Source of the DNA: an uncultured Sporolactobacillus sp.
GTDB taxonomy: Bacteria; Bacillota; Bacilli; Bacillales; Sporolactobacillaceae
Length of the DNA stretch: 11,184 bases
Assembly: GCA_900543345.1 (NCBI GenBank)
Contig: UQRJ01000071.1
Coordinates: 1-11,184 of the forward strand
Direction of reading: 5' to 3'
In this document: piece by piece, positions 1-5,587 of the stretch
How positions within the stretch are numbered: the stretch's first letter is position 1
How the letters are laid out: the number at the start of each line of letters is the position of its first letter
The notes under the pieces: model-generated
Told to the model about the DNA's origin: nothing
Database searches by the model: none
What the model saw: the letters and a program-made list of their open reading frames with translations, nothing else
Made by a program: the position numbers and the translations under genes

Positions 1-49
1 ACGAGATGTCTTAGGGTCTCGTGGGCTCGGAGATGTGTATAAGAGACAG
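1..49 (+). other. Illumina Nextera i7 adapter and transposon mosaic end (sequencing artefact)
   Basis: This is library adapter, not genome. Positions 31-49 are the 19-base Tn5 mosaic end AGATGTGTATAAGAGACAG. Positions 16-30 (GTCTCGTGGGCTCGG) are the Nextera read-2 tail. Positions 1-7 (ACGAGAT) are the end of the P7 index primer. The eight bases between them, GTCTTAGG at 8-15, sit exactly where the i7 index belongs; its reverse complement CCTAAGAC agrees with the Nextera XT index N726 as I remember it. Genomic sequence begins at base 50; base 49 (G) is shared with the codon that would be expected there. The natural contig therefore ends at base 50 and the artefact should be trimmed. Confidence 0.98.
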
Positions 50-303
50 TCGAAGGACATACGGATAATACCCCGTTTCGGAATAACCACTCGACGATTC
101 ACTCCAACTGGGAACTTTCCGGTGTGCGGGCGCAAACAGTGATGAATTTTTTGATCTCGCAGGACAAGCTTTCACCGCACCGTTTTCATTTTGTCGGGTA
201 CGGCGAATATCGGCCGGTTGTTAAAAACGATACGCCGAATCATAAGGCAATGAACCGGCGTGTCAATATTGTTGTCATCCGTGAGGACAAAGTCGAAGAT
301 TAG
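50..303 (+). CDS. Flagellar stator protein MotB/MotS, C-terminal fragment (5' end missing)
   Basis: The last 84 codons of a flagellar motor stator B subunit, cut off on the left by the contig end. What remains is most of the OmpA/MotB peptidoglycan-binding domain: EGHTDNTP near the start, SNWELSGVRAQTV, then VGYGEYRPVVKNDT and the terminal NRRVNIVVI strand. In the intact protein an N-terminal membrane helix forms an ion channel with the A subunit, and this domain anchors the complex to the cell wall. The C-terminus alone cannot separate proton-type MotB from sodium-type MotS. The nearby acsA points to MotS, because in B. subtilis motPS (ytxDE) lies beside acuABC-acsA; this is inference from synteny. 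It ends at TAG, 79 bases before the next gene on the same strand. Confidence 0.93.
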
Positions 304-382
304 AAAACCGTTGCTTTTTTCCGATGGAATAGATATGCTGAAATTATGAACTGCGAACTGTTTGATGCTGGGGTGGAATGTT

Positions 383-1156
383 TTGAAAAGGTTGATAGTG
401 ATTGTCGCGCTAATCGTCTGTGTTGCCAGCGTATTGGGCGGCAGTATATACTGGAAAGACCGAATTGACCGTACGGCGAAACTAAGCAGTCAAGAGAGTA
501 CGGCAGCTGTCTCTGTCGACGATACTTCCGGCACGATGTCGGATAAGGCCGTCGACAAGTTACCGGGCTCGCTGAAAAAAGTCGTGCGGCAGGCGCAGAA
601 GGATGGACGTCCGGTCCAGCTGACGTTGGTCGGCGGTGGTAATGTGCGGGGGCTTGCCCCGCTGTTACAAGAGCGTCTGAATCAAGCATTCGGTGAGCTT
701 TTTTTCAAAGTGACGCCCATCGATGTCGGCCATGTCACCTCACTTGAATTTAATCGGACCAAAGCAAAAGAATTGTTTAAGAACATCGATAAGAAACCGG
801 ATGCGGTGATCTTTTTCCCGCTTCTGTATAATGACGATCATCAAGTCAGCACCGATGATTCCGAGACGGTTACCAGTATGTTTGAAGAGAAAGTCAAACT
901 GGCTTATCCGAAGGTCGCCTTTTTTGTGACGCTACCGAATTATTCTTCCAATGAACCGTATATGAACGAACGCATCGATGATCTTGCTTTGTCGCTGAGG
1001 GAAAAGAAACTCGATTCAATCGATTATCTGTCCAAGTGGCCGAAAGGTTCGAAGCGGAATCGTGTCGTTGAAAAAGACGGCCATACGATGAATGAGTCGG
1101 GCCGACAGCTTTGGATCGACGCGGTCGCCGATCAGTGGCATTTGAGAAAAGATTGA
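383..1156 (+). CDS. Membrane-anchored SGNH/GDSL-like protein lacking an obvious catalytic serine
   Basis: A protein of 257 residues with a basic start and one hydrophobic helix (residues about 3-21, LIVIVALIVCVASVLGG), so a signal anchor or uncleaved signal peptide with an extracellular domain. The body follows the layout of the SGNH/GDSL hydrolase-like proteins common in Bacillales: a first strand ending in a Gly-rich turn (VGGGN, 83-87), a middle block PDAVIFFPLLYND, a strand VAFFVTLPN, and near the C-terminus DGHTMNESG. The turn that carries the nucleophilic Ser in GDS-type enzymes has only Gly and Asn here, so activity is doubtful. I chose the TTG at 383 because GGGGTGG (371-377) lies five bases upstream; ATG at 365 in the same frame is possible but has no ribosome binding site. 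It probably shares a transcript with the stator gene and ends at a strong hairpin. Family moderately sure, function unknown. Confidence 0.75.
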   Translation: MKRLIVIVALIVCVASVLGGSIYWKDRIDRTAKLSSQESTAAVSVDDTSGTMSDKAVDKLPGSLKKVVRQAQKDGRPVQLTLVGGGNVRGLAPLLQERLNQAFGELFFKVTPIDVGHVTSLEFNRTKAKELFKNIDKKPDAVIFFPLLYNDDHQVSTDDSETVTSMFEEKVKLAYPKVAFFVTLPNYSSNEPYMNERIDDLALSLREKKLDSIDYLSKWPKGSKRNRVVEKDGHTMNESGRQLWIDAVADQWHLRKD

Positions 1157-1221
1157 TGCATCGGCACCGATAGGTCGGAAGAGAGTTGCCGGTAGGGGCA
1201 TTTAAAAAATTGCAGATCTAC

Positions 1222-1275
1222 ATACAAGAAGAGCTCCGAACGTTCCTTGTGAAGGGACGGCAGAGCTTTTTGTAT
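1222..1275 (+). terminator. Large hairpin terminator after the stator/SGNH-like genes
   Basis: An interrupted long stem-loop. The apical stem is CGTTCCTT (1241-1248) with AAGGGACG (1252-1259), loop GTG. An AGCTC/GAGCT helix (1232-1236 with 1263-1267) follows after a small internal loop, and ATACAA (1222-1227) pairs with TTGTAT (1270-1275) at the base. A run of five T (1267-1271) follows the GAGC arm, as expected for rho-independent termination of rightward transcription. It lies 66 bases after the SGNH-like stop codon. Confidence 0.75.
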
Positions 1276-1435
1276 ATTGTCAATCTGGACCGACTTTGCC
1301 TGACATCGGTTATTCCGGATGAATTACCGCAATTTCTGCATACGGCGTAAATGAACCCGAACTCGGTCGGTAAATGTCCTGGCTTTTTTTGCAAAAAATG
1401 TTGAAGAGAGGCGAAATTTCTCTGAGCATTTTAGT
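1276..1435. other. Gene-free spacer upstream of the acsA promoter, with an A/T palindrome
   Basis: No credible coding region was seen here; this is the position where B. subtilis carries the acuABC genes. The only notable element is a perfect 14-base palindrome TTTTTTGCAAAAAA at 1385-1398, a little over 35 bases upstream of the putative -35 of acsA. It might be an A/T-tract upstream element or the remains of a terminator, but no GC-rich stem precedes the T run. Confidence 0.5.
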
Positions 1436-1464
1436 TCCAAAAGTAAGCGCTTCCACAATATAAT
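1435..1464 (+). promoter_or_regulatory. Putative acsA promoter (sigma-A type)
   Basis: A perfect -10 box TATAAT lies at 1459-1464. With an 18-base spacer the -35 position is TTCCAA (1435-1440), only 3 of 6 matches to TTGACA. Transcription would start near 1471, about 50 bases before the ATG at 1522. The weak -35 and the cre-like palindrome inside the spacer fit a promoter that is controlled rather than constitutive. Inference from sequence only. Confidence 0.6.
1442..1455. promoter_or_regulatory. cre-like CcpA operator in the acsA promoter
   Basis: AGTAAGCGCTTCCA matches the catabolite-responsive-element consensus TGWAANCGNTNWCA at 12 of 14 positions, with the palindromic core AAGCGCTT (1445-1452) intact. 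It lies wholly between the putative -35 and -10 boxes, where bound CcpA/HPr-Ser-P would exclude RNA polymerase. acsA of B. subtilis is known to be subject to carbon catabolite control, which supports the reading. Binding itself is inferred. Confidence 0.65.
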
Positions 1465-1521
1465 AATGTCAACGCTAGATGTGACAATTCTGTGAAATAT
1501 TTTCGACTGGGAGGATTGCAT

Positions 1522-3243
1522 ATGTTAAACAGTTTTGTATTGCCGGCCGAACACGGAACGCACAATCTTGAGGACCTGGAAGCGATGAGCAAAGTCTTTG
1601 ATTGGAGGCAGGCAGAAAAACTAGTCGATTGGTCACGGACCGGAAAAGTAAATGCCGCCTACGAGCTGATCGATCGTCACGCGGAAGGGGAAAAGGCGGA
1701 TAAAATTGCGTTGTACTATTCGGATCCGCAAAGGGATGAAACGTATACATTTGCGGAAATGAAAAGGCTGACCAATCGAGCGGCAAATGTGCTGCGGCAT
1801 GAGGCCGAGGTTGGTAAAGGGGATCGTGTTTTTCTGTTTATGCCCCGGATGCCTGAACTCTATTTTCTTCTTCTTGGTGCGATTAAGGCAGGAGCGATTG
1901 TCGGACCGCTATTTGAGGCTTTTATGAAAGATGCCGTCCGCGATCGATTAGCCGACAGCCAGGCGAGTGTGCTATGTACAACACCGGAGTTAATCGGACG
2001 TGTGCCGCTGGATGATCTGCCGCATCTGAGACATATTGTGCTGGTCGGTGAGTCAGCCGGCGAAGCAGGACGGTTTATCGATTACCGACAGGCGATCGGC
2101 CGGTCGTCCGACGATTTCGAGATTGAATGGCTGGATCCCGAAGACGGCATGATTCTACACTATACATCCGGATCGACCGGCAAACCGAAAGGAGTGCTGC
2201 ACGTCCATCAAGCGGTGGTGCAGCATGCGCAAATGGGGAAATGGATCCTCGATCTGCAGGACGACGATCAGTATTGGTGCACGGCCGATCCCGGCTGGGT
2301 GACCGGAACGTCGTGCGGTATTTTCGCTCCGTGGGTGAACGGTTGCAGTAACATCATCCGTGGCGGGCGCTTCAGTCCGGAAGATTGGTACCAAACGATT
2401 GAAAAATACGGCGTGACAGTGTGGTACAGCGCACCGACCGCCTTTCGGATGTTGATGGCGGCAGGAGACGACTTGCCGGAGCACTATGATTTATCCAGCC
2501 TGCGCCATATCCTCAGCGTCGGCGAGCCGCTGAATCCGGAAGTCATCCGTTGGGCCTGGCGGGCCTTCGGACGACGGATTCACGATACCTGGTGGATGAC
2601 TGAAACTGGTGGACCGACGATTTGCAATATTCCGTCGATGCCGATCAAGGCCGGATCGATGGGTAAACCGGTGCCCGGTATTACCGCTGCTATTCTTGAC
2701 GATCAAGGTAATGAATTGCCGCCGAATACGATGGGTAATCTGGCAATCCGAAGAGGTTGGCCGTCGATGATGCGTGCCATCTGGAATAACAAGGAGAAAT
2801 ACAACAGCTATTTTACGGCGAATGGTTGGTATGTCTCCGGCGATTCGGCTTATATGGACGAAGACGGCTATTTCTGGTTTCAGGGACGCATTGATGATGT
2901 GATCATGACGAGCGGCGAGCGAATCGGACCCTTTGAAGTCGAAAGTAAATTGGTGGAGCATCCGGCCGTATCCGAAGCCGGCGTCATCGGTATACCCGAT
3001 CCGATCCGCGGCGAAATCATCAAAGCATTTATTGCCCTTCGGGAGGGTTTTGAAGCGACCGACCGGTTGAAGAAGGAGATTCATCTGTTTGTGAAGAACG
3101 GCTTGGCGGCGCATGCAGCTCCGAGAATGATTGAGTTTATCGGCAAATTGCCGAAAACACGCAGCGGGAAAATCATGCGCCGGGTATTGAAAGCGTGGGA
3201 ACTCGGCCTGCCGACCGGCGACTTGTCGACGATGGAAGATTAA
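1522..3243 (+). CDS. acsA: Acetyl-CoA synthetase (AMP-forming)
   Basis: Converts acetate, ATP and CoA to acetyl-CoA through acetyl-AMP in the cytoplasm, allowing growth on or scavenging of acetate. The 573 residues agree with the usual Bacillus AcsA length (about 572), and similarity to the B. subtilis protein is evident along the whole chain, ending in the same GDLSTMED. Adenylate-forming signatures are in order: YTSGSTGKPKG (about 214-224, ATP/phosphate loop), WWMTETG (357-363), YVSGDSAYMDEDGYF, and the hinge GRIDD (455-459). The C-terminal PKTRSGK carries the catalytic lysine (K550), the residue acetylated by AcuA in B. subtilis; no acuABC genes are next to it here. ATG 1522 is preferred to GTG 1492 because GGGAGGA (1509-1515) stands six bases before it. 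It is transcribed alone, with its own promoter, cre-like site and terminator. Confidence 0.97.
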   Translation: MLNSFVLPAEHGTHNLEDLEAMSKVFDWRQAEKLVDWSRTGKVNAAYELIDRHAEGEKADKIALYYSDPQRDETYTFAEMKRLTNRAANVLRHEAEVGKGDRVFLFMPRMPELYFLLLGAIKAGAIVGPLFEAFMKDAVRDRLADSQASVLCTTPELIGRVPLDDLPHLRHIVLVGESAGEAGRFIDYRQAIGRSSDDFEIEWLDPEDGMILHYTSGSTGKPKGVLHVHQAVVQHAQMGKWILDLQDDDQYWCTADPGWVTGTSCGIFAPWVNGCSNIIRGGRFSPEDWYQTIEKYGVTVWYSAPTAFRMLMAAGDDLPEHYDLSSLRHILSVGEPLNPEVIRWAWRAFGRRIHDTWWMTETGGPTICNIPSMPIKAGSMGKPVPGITAAILDDQGNELPPNTMGNLAIRRGWPSMMRAIWNNKEKYNSYFTANGWYVSGDSAYMDEDGYFWFQGRIDDVIMTSGERIGPFEVESKLVEHPAVSEAGVIGIPDPIRGEIIKAFIALREGFEATDRLKKEIHLFVKNGLAAHAAPRMIEFIGKLPKTRSGKIMRRVLKAWELGLPTGDLSTMED

Positions 3244-3271
3244 AAGAAGTGGGACGCGGTCCCGTTTCTTT
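3243..3271. terminator. Hairpin terminator directly after acsA
   Basis: Thirteen base pairs including two G-U pairs (3243-3255 with 3259-3271), loop GCG, GC-rich at the top (GGGAC/GTCCC) and A/T at the base, so the right arm itself supplies TTTCTTT. On the minus strand the corresponding tail is CTTCTTTT, so the structure could also stop leftward transcripts from the convergent glycerate kinase gene. Confidence 0.7.
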
Positions 3272-3278
3272 ACATAAG

Positions 3279-3318
3279 TTTAACCCGACAGTTTACGGCT
3301 GTGCCGGCGTTAAATTTT
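3279..3318 (+). terminator. Second hairpin between the convergent acsA and glycerate kinase genes
   Basis: TTTAAC (3279-3284) pairs with GTTAAA (3309-3314), and CCGACAG (3285-3291) with CTGTGCCGG (3299-3307), leaving three bulged bases; the loop is TTTACGG. Four T follow at 3315-3318. It is a plausible back-up terminator for acsA, weaker than the hairpin before it. Confidence 0.5.
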
Positions 3319-3329
3319 GCAGCCTGTTG

Positions 3330-4475
3330 TTACGACTTGATCGCTGAGAGCAGCCGAGCGATGTTTTCACTCGTCCGCTGCAGATTTTTATCGGCGTCGG
3401 CCAGTGCTTCCTTCAGTGAGACGGCACCAGGCACAATAGAAAATAACGCGTCGATGCCGCAATGATAAACAGATTCACAGCCTGCTGCCAGCATTCCGGC
3501 CAGCGCAACGACCGGAATGTGCTTTTTTGCGGCAATGCGCGCGACTCCGACCGGTGTCTTTCCGCGGGCAGTCTGCCCATCGATTTTCCCCTCACCGGTC
3601 ACGACAAGTGAGGCGCCCTTCATTTTTTCTTCCAGTCCCGTTTCCCGGACAATTAGATCGACCCCCGGGCGGATGGTCCCGTTCAGGAAAAGAAGTGCAC
3701 CGGCCCCAAGCCCGCCGGCCGCACCGGCCCCCGGGATACGATCGATGTCGCGATGCAGCTCGCGGGCGGCAACATCGGCAAAGCGGCACAACGCACGATC
3801 GAGTAACCGTACATCTTCTGCCGAGGCGCCCTTCTGTGGACCGAAGATGGCGGAAGCGCCGTTGGATCCTGTGAGCGGTGAATTGACATCCGTAGCGATT
3901 TCGAACGACGTTTGAGCAATGCGCGGATCGAGTCCGGAGAGATCGATTTTTTCCAATGACAAAAGTGCCGCACCGCCTTTGTCAAGTGGATGTCCGTTGC
4001 CGTCGAGCAATTTTACGCCGAGCGCACAGGCCATACCGCAGCCGCCGTCATTGGTGGCACTCCCGCCCAGTCCGAGCAGGATGCGGCGGGCCCCCGCATC
4101 AAGCGCTGCGCGGATCAGTTCGCCGACACCGAATGTTGTGGCTTTACGCGGATTTCTTGCCTGCGGAGGGATAGATTCCAATCCGGCGGCCGCCGCCATC
4201 TCAATGACGGCCGTCTTTTTGTCCCCGAGCATGCCGAAGAAACCAGCGACCGGTTCGCCGAGGGCTCCGGTGACTGTTTGGGCAATGATCTTCCCGCCGG
4301 TCGCCGCAACCAGTGAATGGACAGTTCCTTCGCCGCCGTCGGCCATCGGCACGAGTTCATACGCTGTATTCGGCCAGACGTGGATCAATCCCCGCTGAAT
4401 GGCTTGGGCGGCCGCTGCCGCGTTCAGCGATTCCTTAAACGAATCCGGTGCAATCACTACTTTTGCAGGCTGCAA
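3330..4475 (-). CDS. glxK: Glycerate 2-kinase (GlxK/GarK family)
   Basis: Phosphorylates D-glycerate with ATP, giving 2-phosphoglycerate for lower glycolysis; a cytoplasmic enzyme of glyoxylate/glycerate, hexarate or serine-linked catabolism. The 381 residues match the family length, and its motifs are all present: APDSFKESL (9-17), PMADGGEGT (43-51), GLGGSATNDGGCGMACALG in the middle, DVNSPLTGSNGASAIFGPQKGA, and LVVTGEGKIDGQTARGKTPVGVA towards the C-terminus. Translation must begin at TTG (4473-4475), because an in-frame TGA stands 12 bases before it; the only Shine-Dalgarno-like bases are a poor GAGATGAG, so expression is probably low. It lies 87 bases behind the glycosyltransferase gene on the same strand and may be read from its promoter, past a small hairpin. 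No glycerate permease or regulator accompanies it. Confidence 0.93.
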   Translation of the reverse strand: MQPAKVVIAPDSFKESLNAAAAAQAIQRGLIHVWPNTAYELVPMADGGEGTVHSLVAATGGKIIAQTVTGALGEPVAGFFGMLGDKKTAVIEMAAAAGLESIPPQARNPRKATTFGVGELIRAALDAGARRILLGLGGSATNDGGCGMACALGVKLLDGNGHPLDKGGAALLSLEKIDLSGLDPRIAQTSFEIATDVNSPLTGSNGASAIFGPQKGASAEDVRLLDRALCRFADVAARELHRDIDRIPGAGAAGGLGAGALLFLNGTIRPGVDLIVRETGLEEKMKGASLVVTGEGKIDGQTARGKTPVGVARIAAKKHIPVVALAGMLAAGCESVYHCGIDALFSIVPGAVSLKEALADADKNLQRTSENIARLLSAIKS

Positions 4476-4507
4476 GGTCTCATCTCATTTCTTTGTAGAT
4501 AAATATT

Positions 4508-4534
4508 AACGGCTTGCCGGCAAAGTGAGCCGTT
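4508..4534 (-). terminator. Weak hairpin between the glycosyltransferase and glycerate kinase genes
   Basis: AACGGCT (4508-4514) and AGCCGTT (4528-4534) form a seven-base-pair stem around a 13-base loop. The self-complementary TTGCCGGCAA (4514-4523) overlaps the left arm and loop and offers a competing fold. On the minus strand the stem is followed by AATATTTATC, not a real T run, so partial termination or a processing site is more likely than a full stop. Confidence 0.35.
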
Positions 4535-4562
4535 CTAATCTTTACGGATGGGCAGATCGAAT

Positions 4563-5303
4563 TTAGCGATTGCTACGATATTTTAAACTGAAGATACGAA
4601 TAAAAAATGCCAGATGGCCGATGACATTACGTTTCCACAATCTCTTTGGCTCCAATATCATTCGAAATAACCACTCGAGATTAAGACGGCGTATGAGTTT
4701 TGGCGCACGGGGCTTCATACCCGAGGCGAAGTCGATATAACCGCCGCCTGCAATCCGCAGCGATGGTTGAAGTTCATCACTATAAGTATCGATAAACTTT
4801 TCCTGGAGCGGCATACCCATCCCGACAATTAACACCCCCGCACCGGAAGCGTTGATTTGCTGCAGCATAGCGTGCGGCGATGTAAAGTAGCCATGATGAA
4901 AACCGGCGATCCGCAGGTGCCCGTACATCCGGCCGATTTGATGAGCGGCGACTCGTACCGCCGTTTCGGATGAGCCTAATAAAAACACGGCGATATTGTT
5001 TGCTTCGCAACGCTTGAGTATTATGGGAATCAAATCGGTGCCGTTCAAGTTCTGCTTCAGTGAAATTCCCCATACTTTTGCTCCCAGTTTAATGCCGATT
5101 CCGTCGTTGAGCAAATAGTCGGCCCGATTCAATATATCGCGATATTGTTCATCGCGCTGGGCAATGTTAAACCCATGATCATTCAGAAAATAGAGATTCA
5201 CTTTTTGTTTATTCTTTATTCGTCGATCCAGCGCATCTGCAACGGCTTGCCGGGAATTAAAAACATTTATGAAAATGTTACCAATCTTTTTTTTCTTACA
5301 CAT
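4563..5303 (-). CDS. WecG/TagA/CpsF-family (GT26) glycosyltransferase
   Basis: A membrane-associated glycosyltransferase of 246 residues that should add a sugar to an undecaprenyl-pyrophosphoryl-linked precursor. In wall teichoic acid synthesis TagA adds ManNAc to the GlcNAc laid down by TagO, whose gene lies divergently next door. Seen: LLNDGIGIKLGA (64-75, D67 being the likely catalytic Asp), NLNGTDL (85-91), GMGMPLQEKF (161-170), GGGYIDFASGMKPRAP (186-201) and the basic tail RRLNLEWLFRMILEPKRLWKR. The first motif reads FLNDHGFN instead of the TxNPE-like form of classical TagA, so the acceptor or donor may differ; I leave the symbol open. The start is ATG 5301-5303, the only possibility because TAA lies just upstream; the site AAAAGGAG is 12 bases away, longer than usual. 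A run of eight A (minus strand, 5287-5294) follows the start. Confidence 0.92.
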   Translation of the reverse strand: MCKKKKIGNIFINVFNSRQAVADALDRRIKNKQKVNLYFLNDHGFNIAQRDEQYRDILNRADYLLNDGIGIKLGAKVWGISLKQNLNGTDLIPIILKRCEANNIAVFLLGSSETAVRVAAHQIGRMYGHLRIAGFHHGYFTSPHAMLQQINASGAGVLIVGMGMPLQEKFIDTYSDELQPSLRIAGGGYIDFASGMKPRAPKLIRRLNLEWLFRMILEPKRLWKRNVIGHLAFFIRIFSLKYRSNR

Positions 5304-5370
5304 ACGTATCGGTTACTCCTTTTCTAAAAGAAGCTGACGTTGTCGCCCTTGTCCAGACCGCCATGCCACA

Positions 5371-5400
5371 ATTATCAAAAACGTGCCGAAATTGGTTCAA
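5371..5400 (-). promoter_or_regulatory. Putative promoter of the glycosyltransferase gene
   Basis: On the minus strand TTGAAC (5395-5400) and GATAAT (5371-5376, 5 of 6 matches) are 18 bases apart. The leader to the ATG at 5303 would be about 60 bases. The rest of the 284-base divergent spacer (5304-5587) carries the tagO promoter and leader. Confidence 0.5.
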
Positions 5401-5487
5401 GGCACCATCAATATTGTAAACTATTATTAAGGAAAAGTGATAAAGATTGAGAAATTGTTTAATAATGGTGGCGCCGTCTTTACATTG

Positions 5488-5496
5488 TGCTATAAT
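5488..5496 (+). promoter_or_regulatory. Putative extended -10 promoter of tagO
   Basis: TGCTATAAT is a perfect extended -10 (TGnTATAAT). No good -35 lies 16-18 bases upstream, as is common for extended -10 promoters. Transcription would start near 5503, leaving a leader of about 85 bases containing short complementary pieces (CTGC/GCAG around 5549-5566) but no recognisable riboswitch. Confidence 0.6.
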
Positions 5497-5587
5497 TTCA
5501 CTGAAATAGATAGAAAGAATCCTGTAAGAGGCAGCGGAGAATCTGACCTGCTCATGTGACAGGCAGAGTTGCAGCAAAGGTAGGACG

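Noticed and set aside
31..49. Tn5/IS50-like transposon end
   Set aside because: It is the engineered mosaic end used in Nextera libraries, flanked by primer sequence and index; there is no transposase and no target duplication.
1492..1521. GTG at 1492 as the acsA start
   Set aside because: It lacks a ribosome binding site and would put the strong GGGAGGA inside the coding region; ATG 1522 gives the normal family length and N-terminus.
3517..4398. Several plus-strand frames opposite the glycerate kinase gene (up to 159 codons)
   Set aside because: They mirror a well-conserved kinase on the other strand, are rich in Pro/Ser/Arg as GC-rich antisense frames are, and have no ribosome binding sites or known motifs.
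5428..5455. SigH-like motif AAGGAAAA in the divergent spacer
   Set aside because: The downstream half does not match the SigH -10, and good sigma-A-type elements already exist for both flanking genes.
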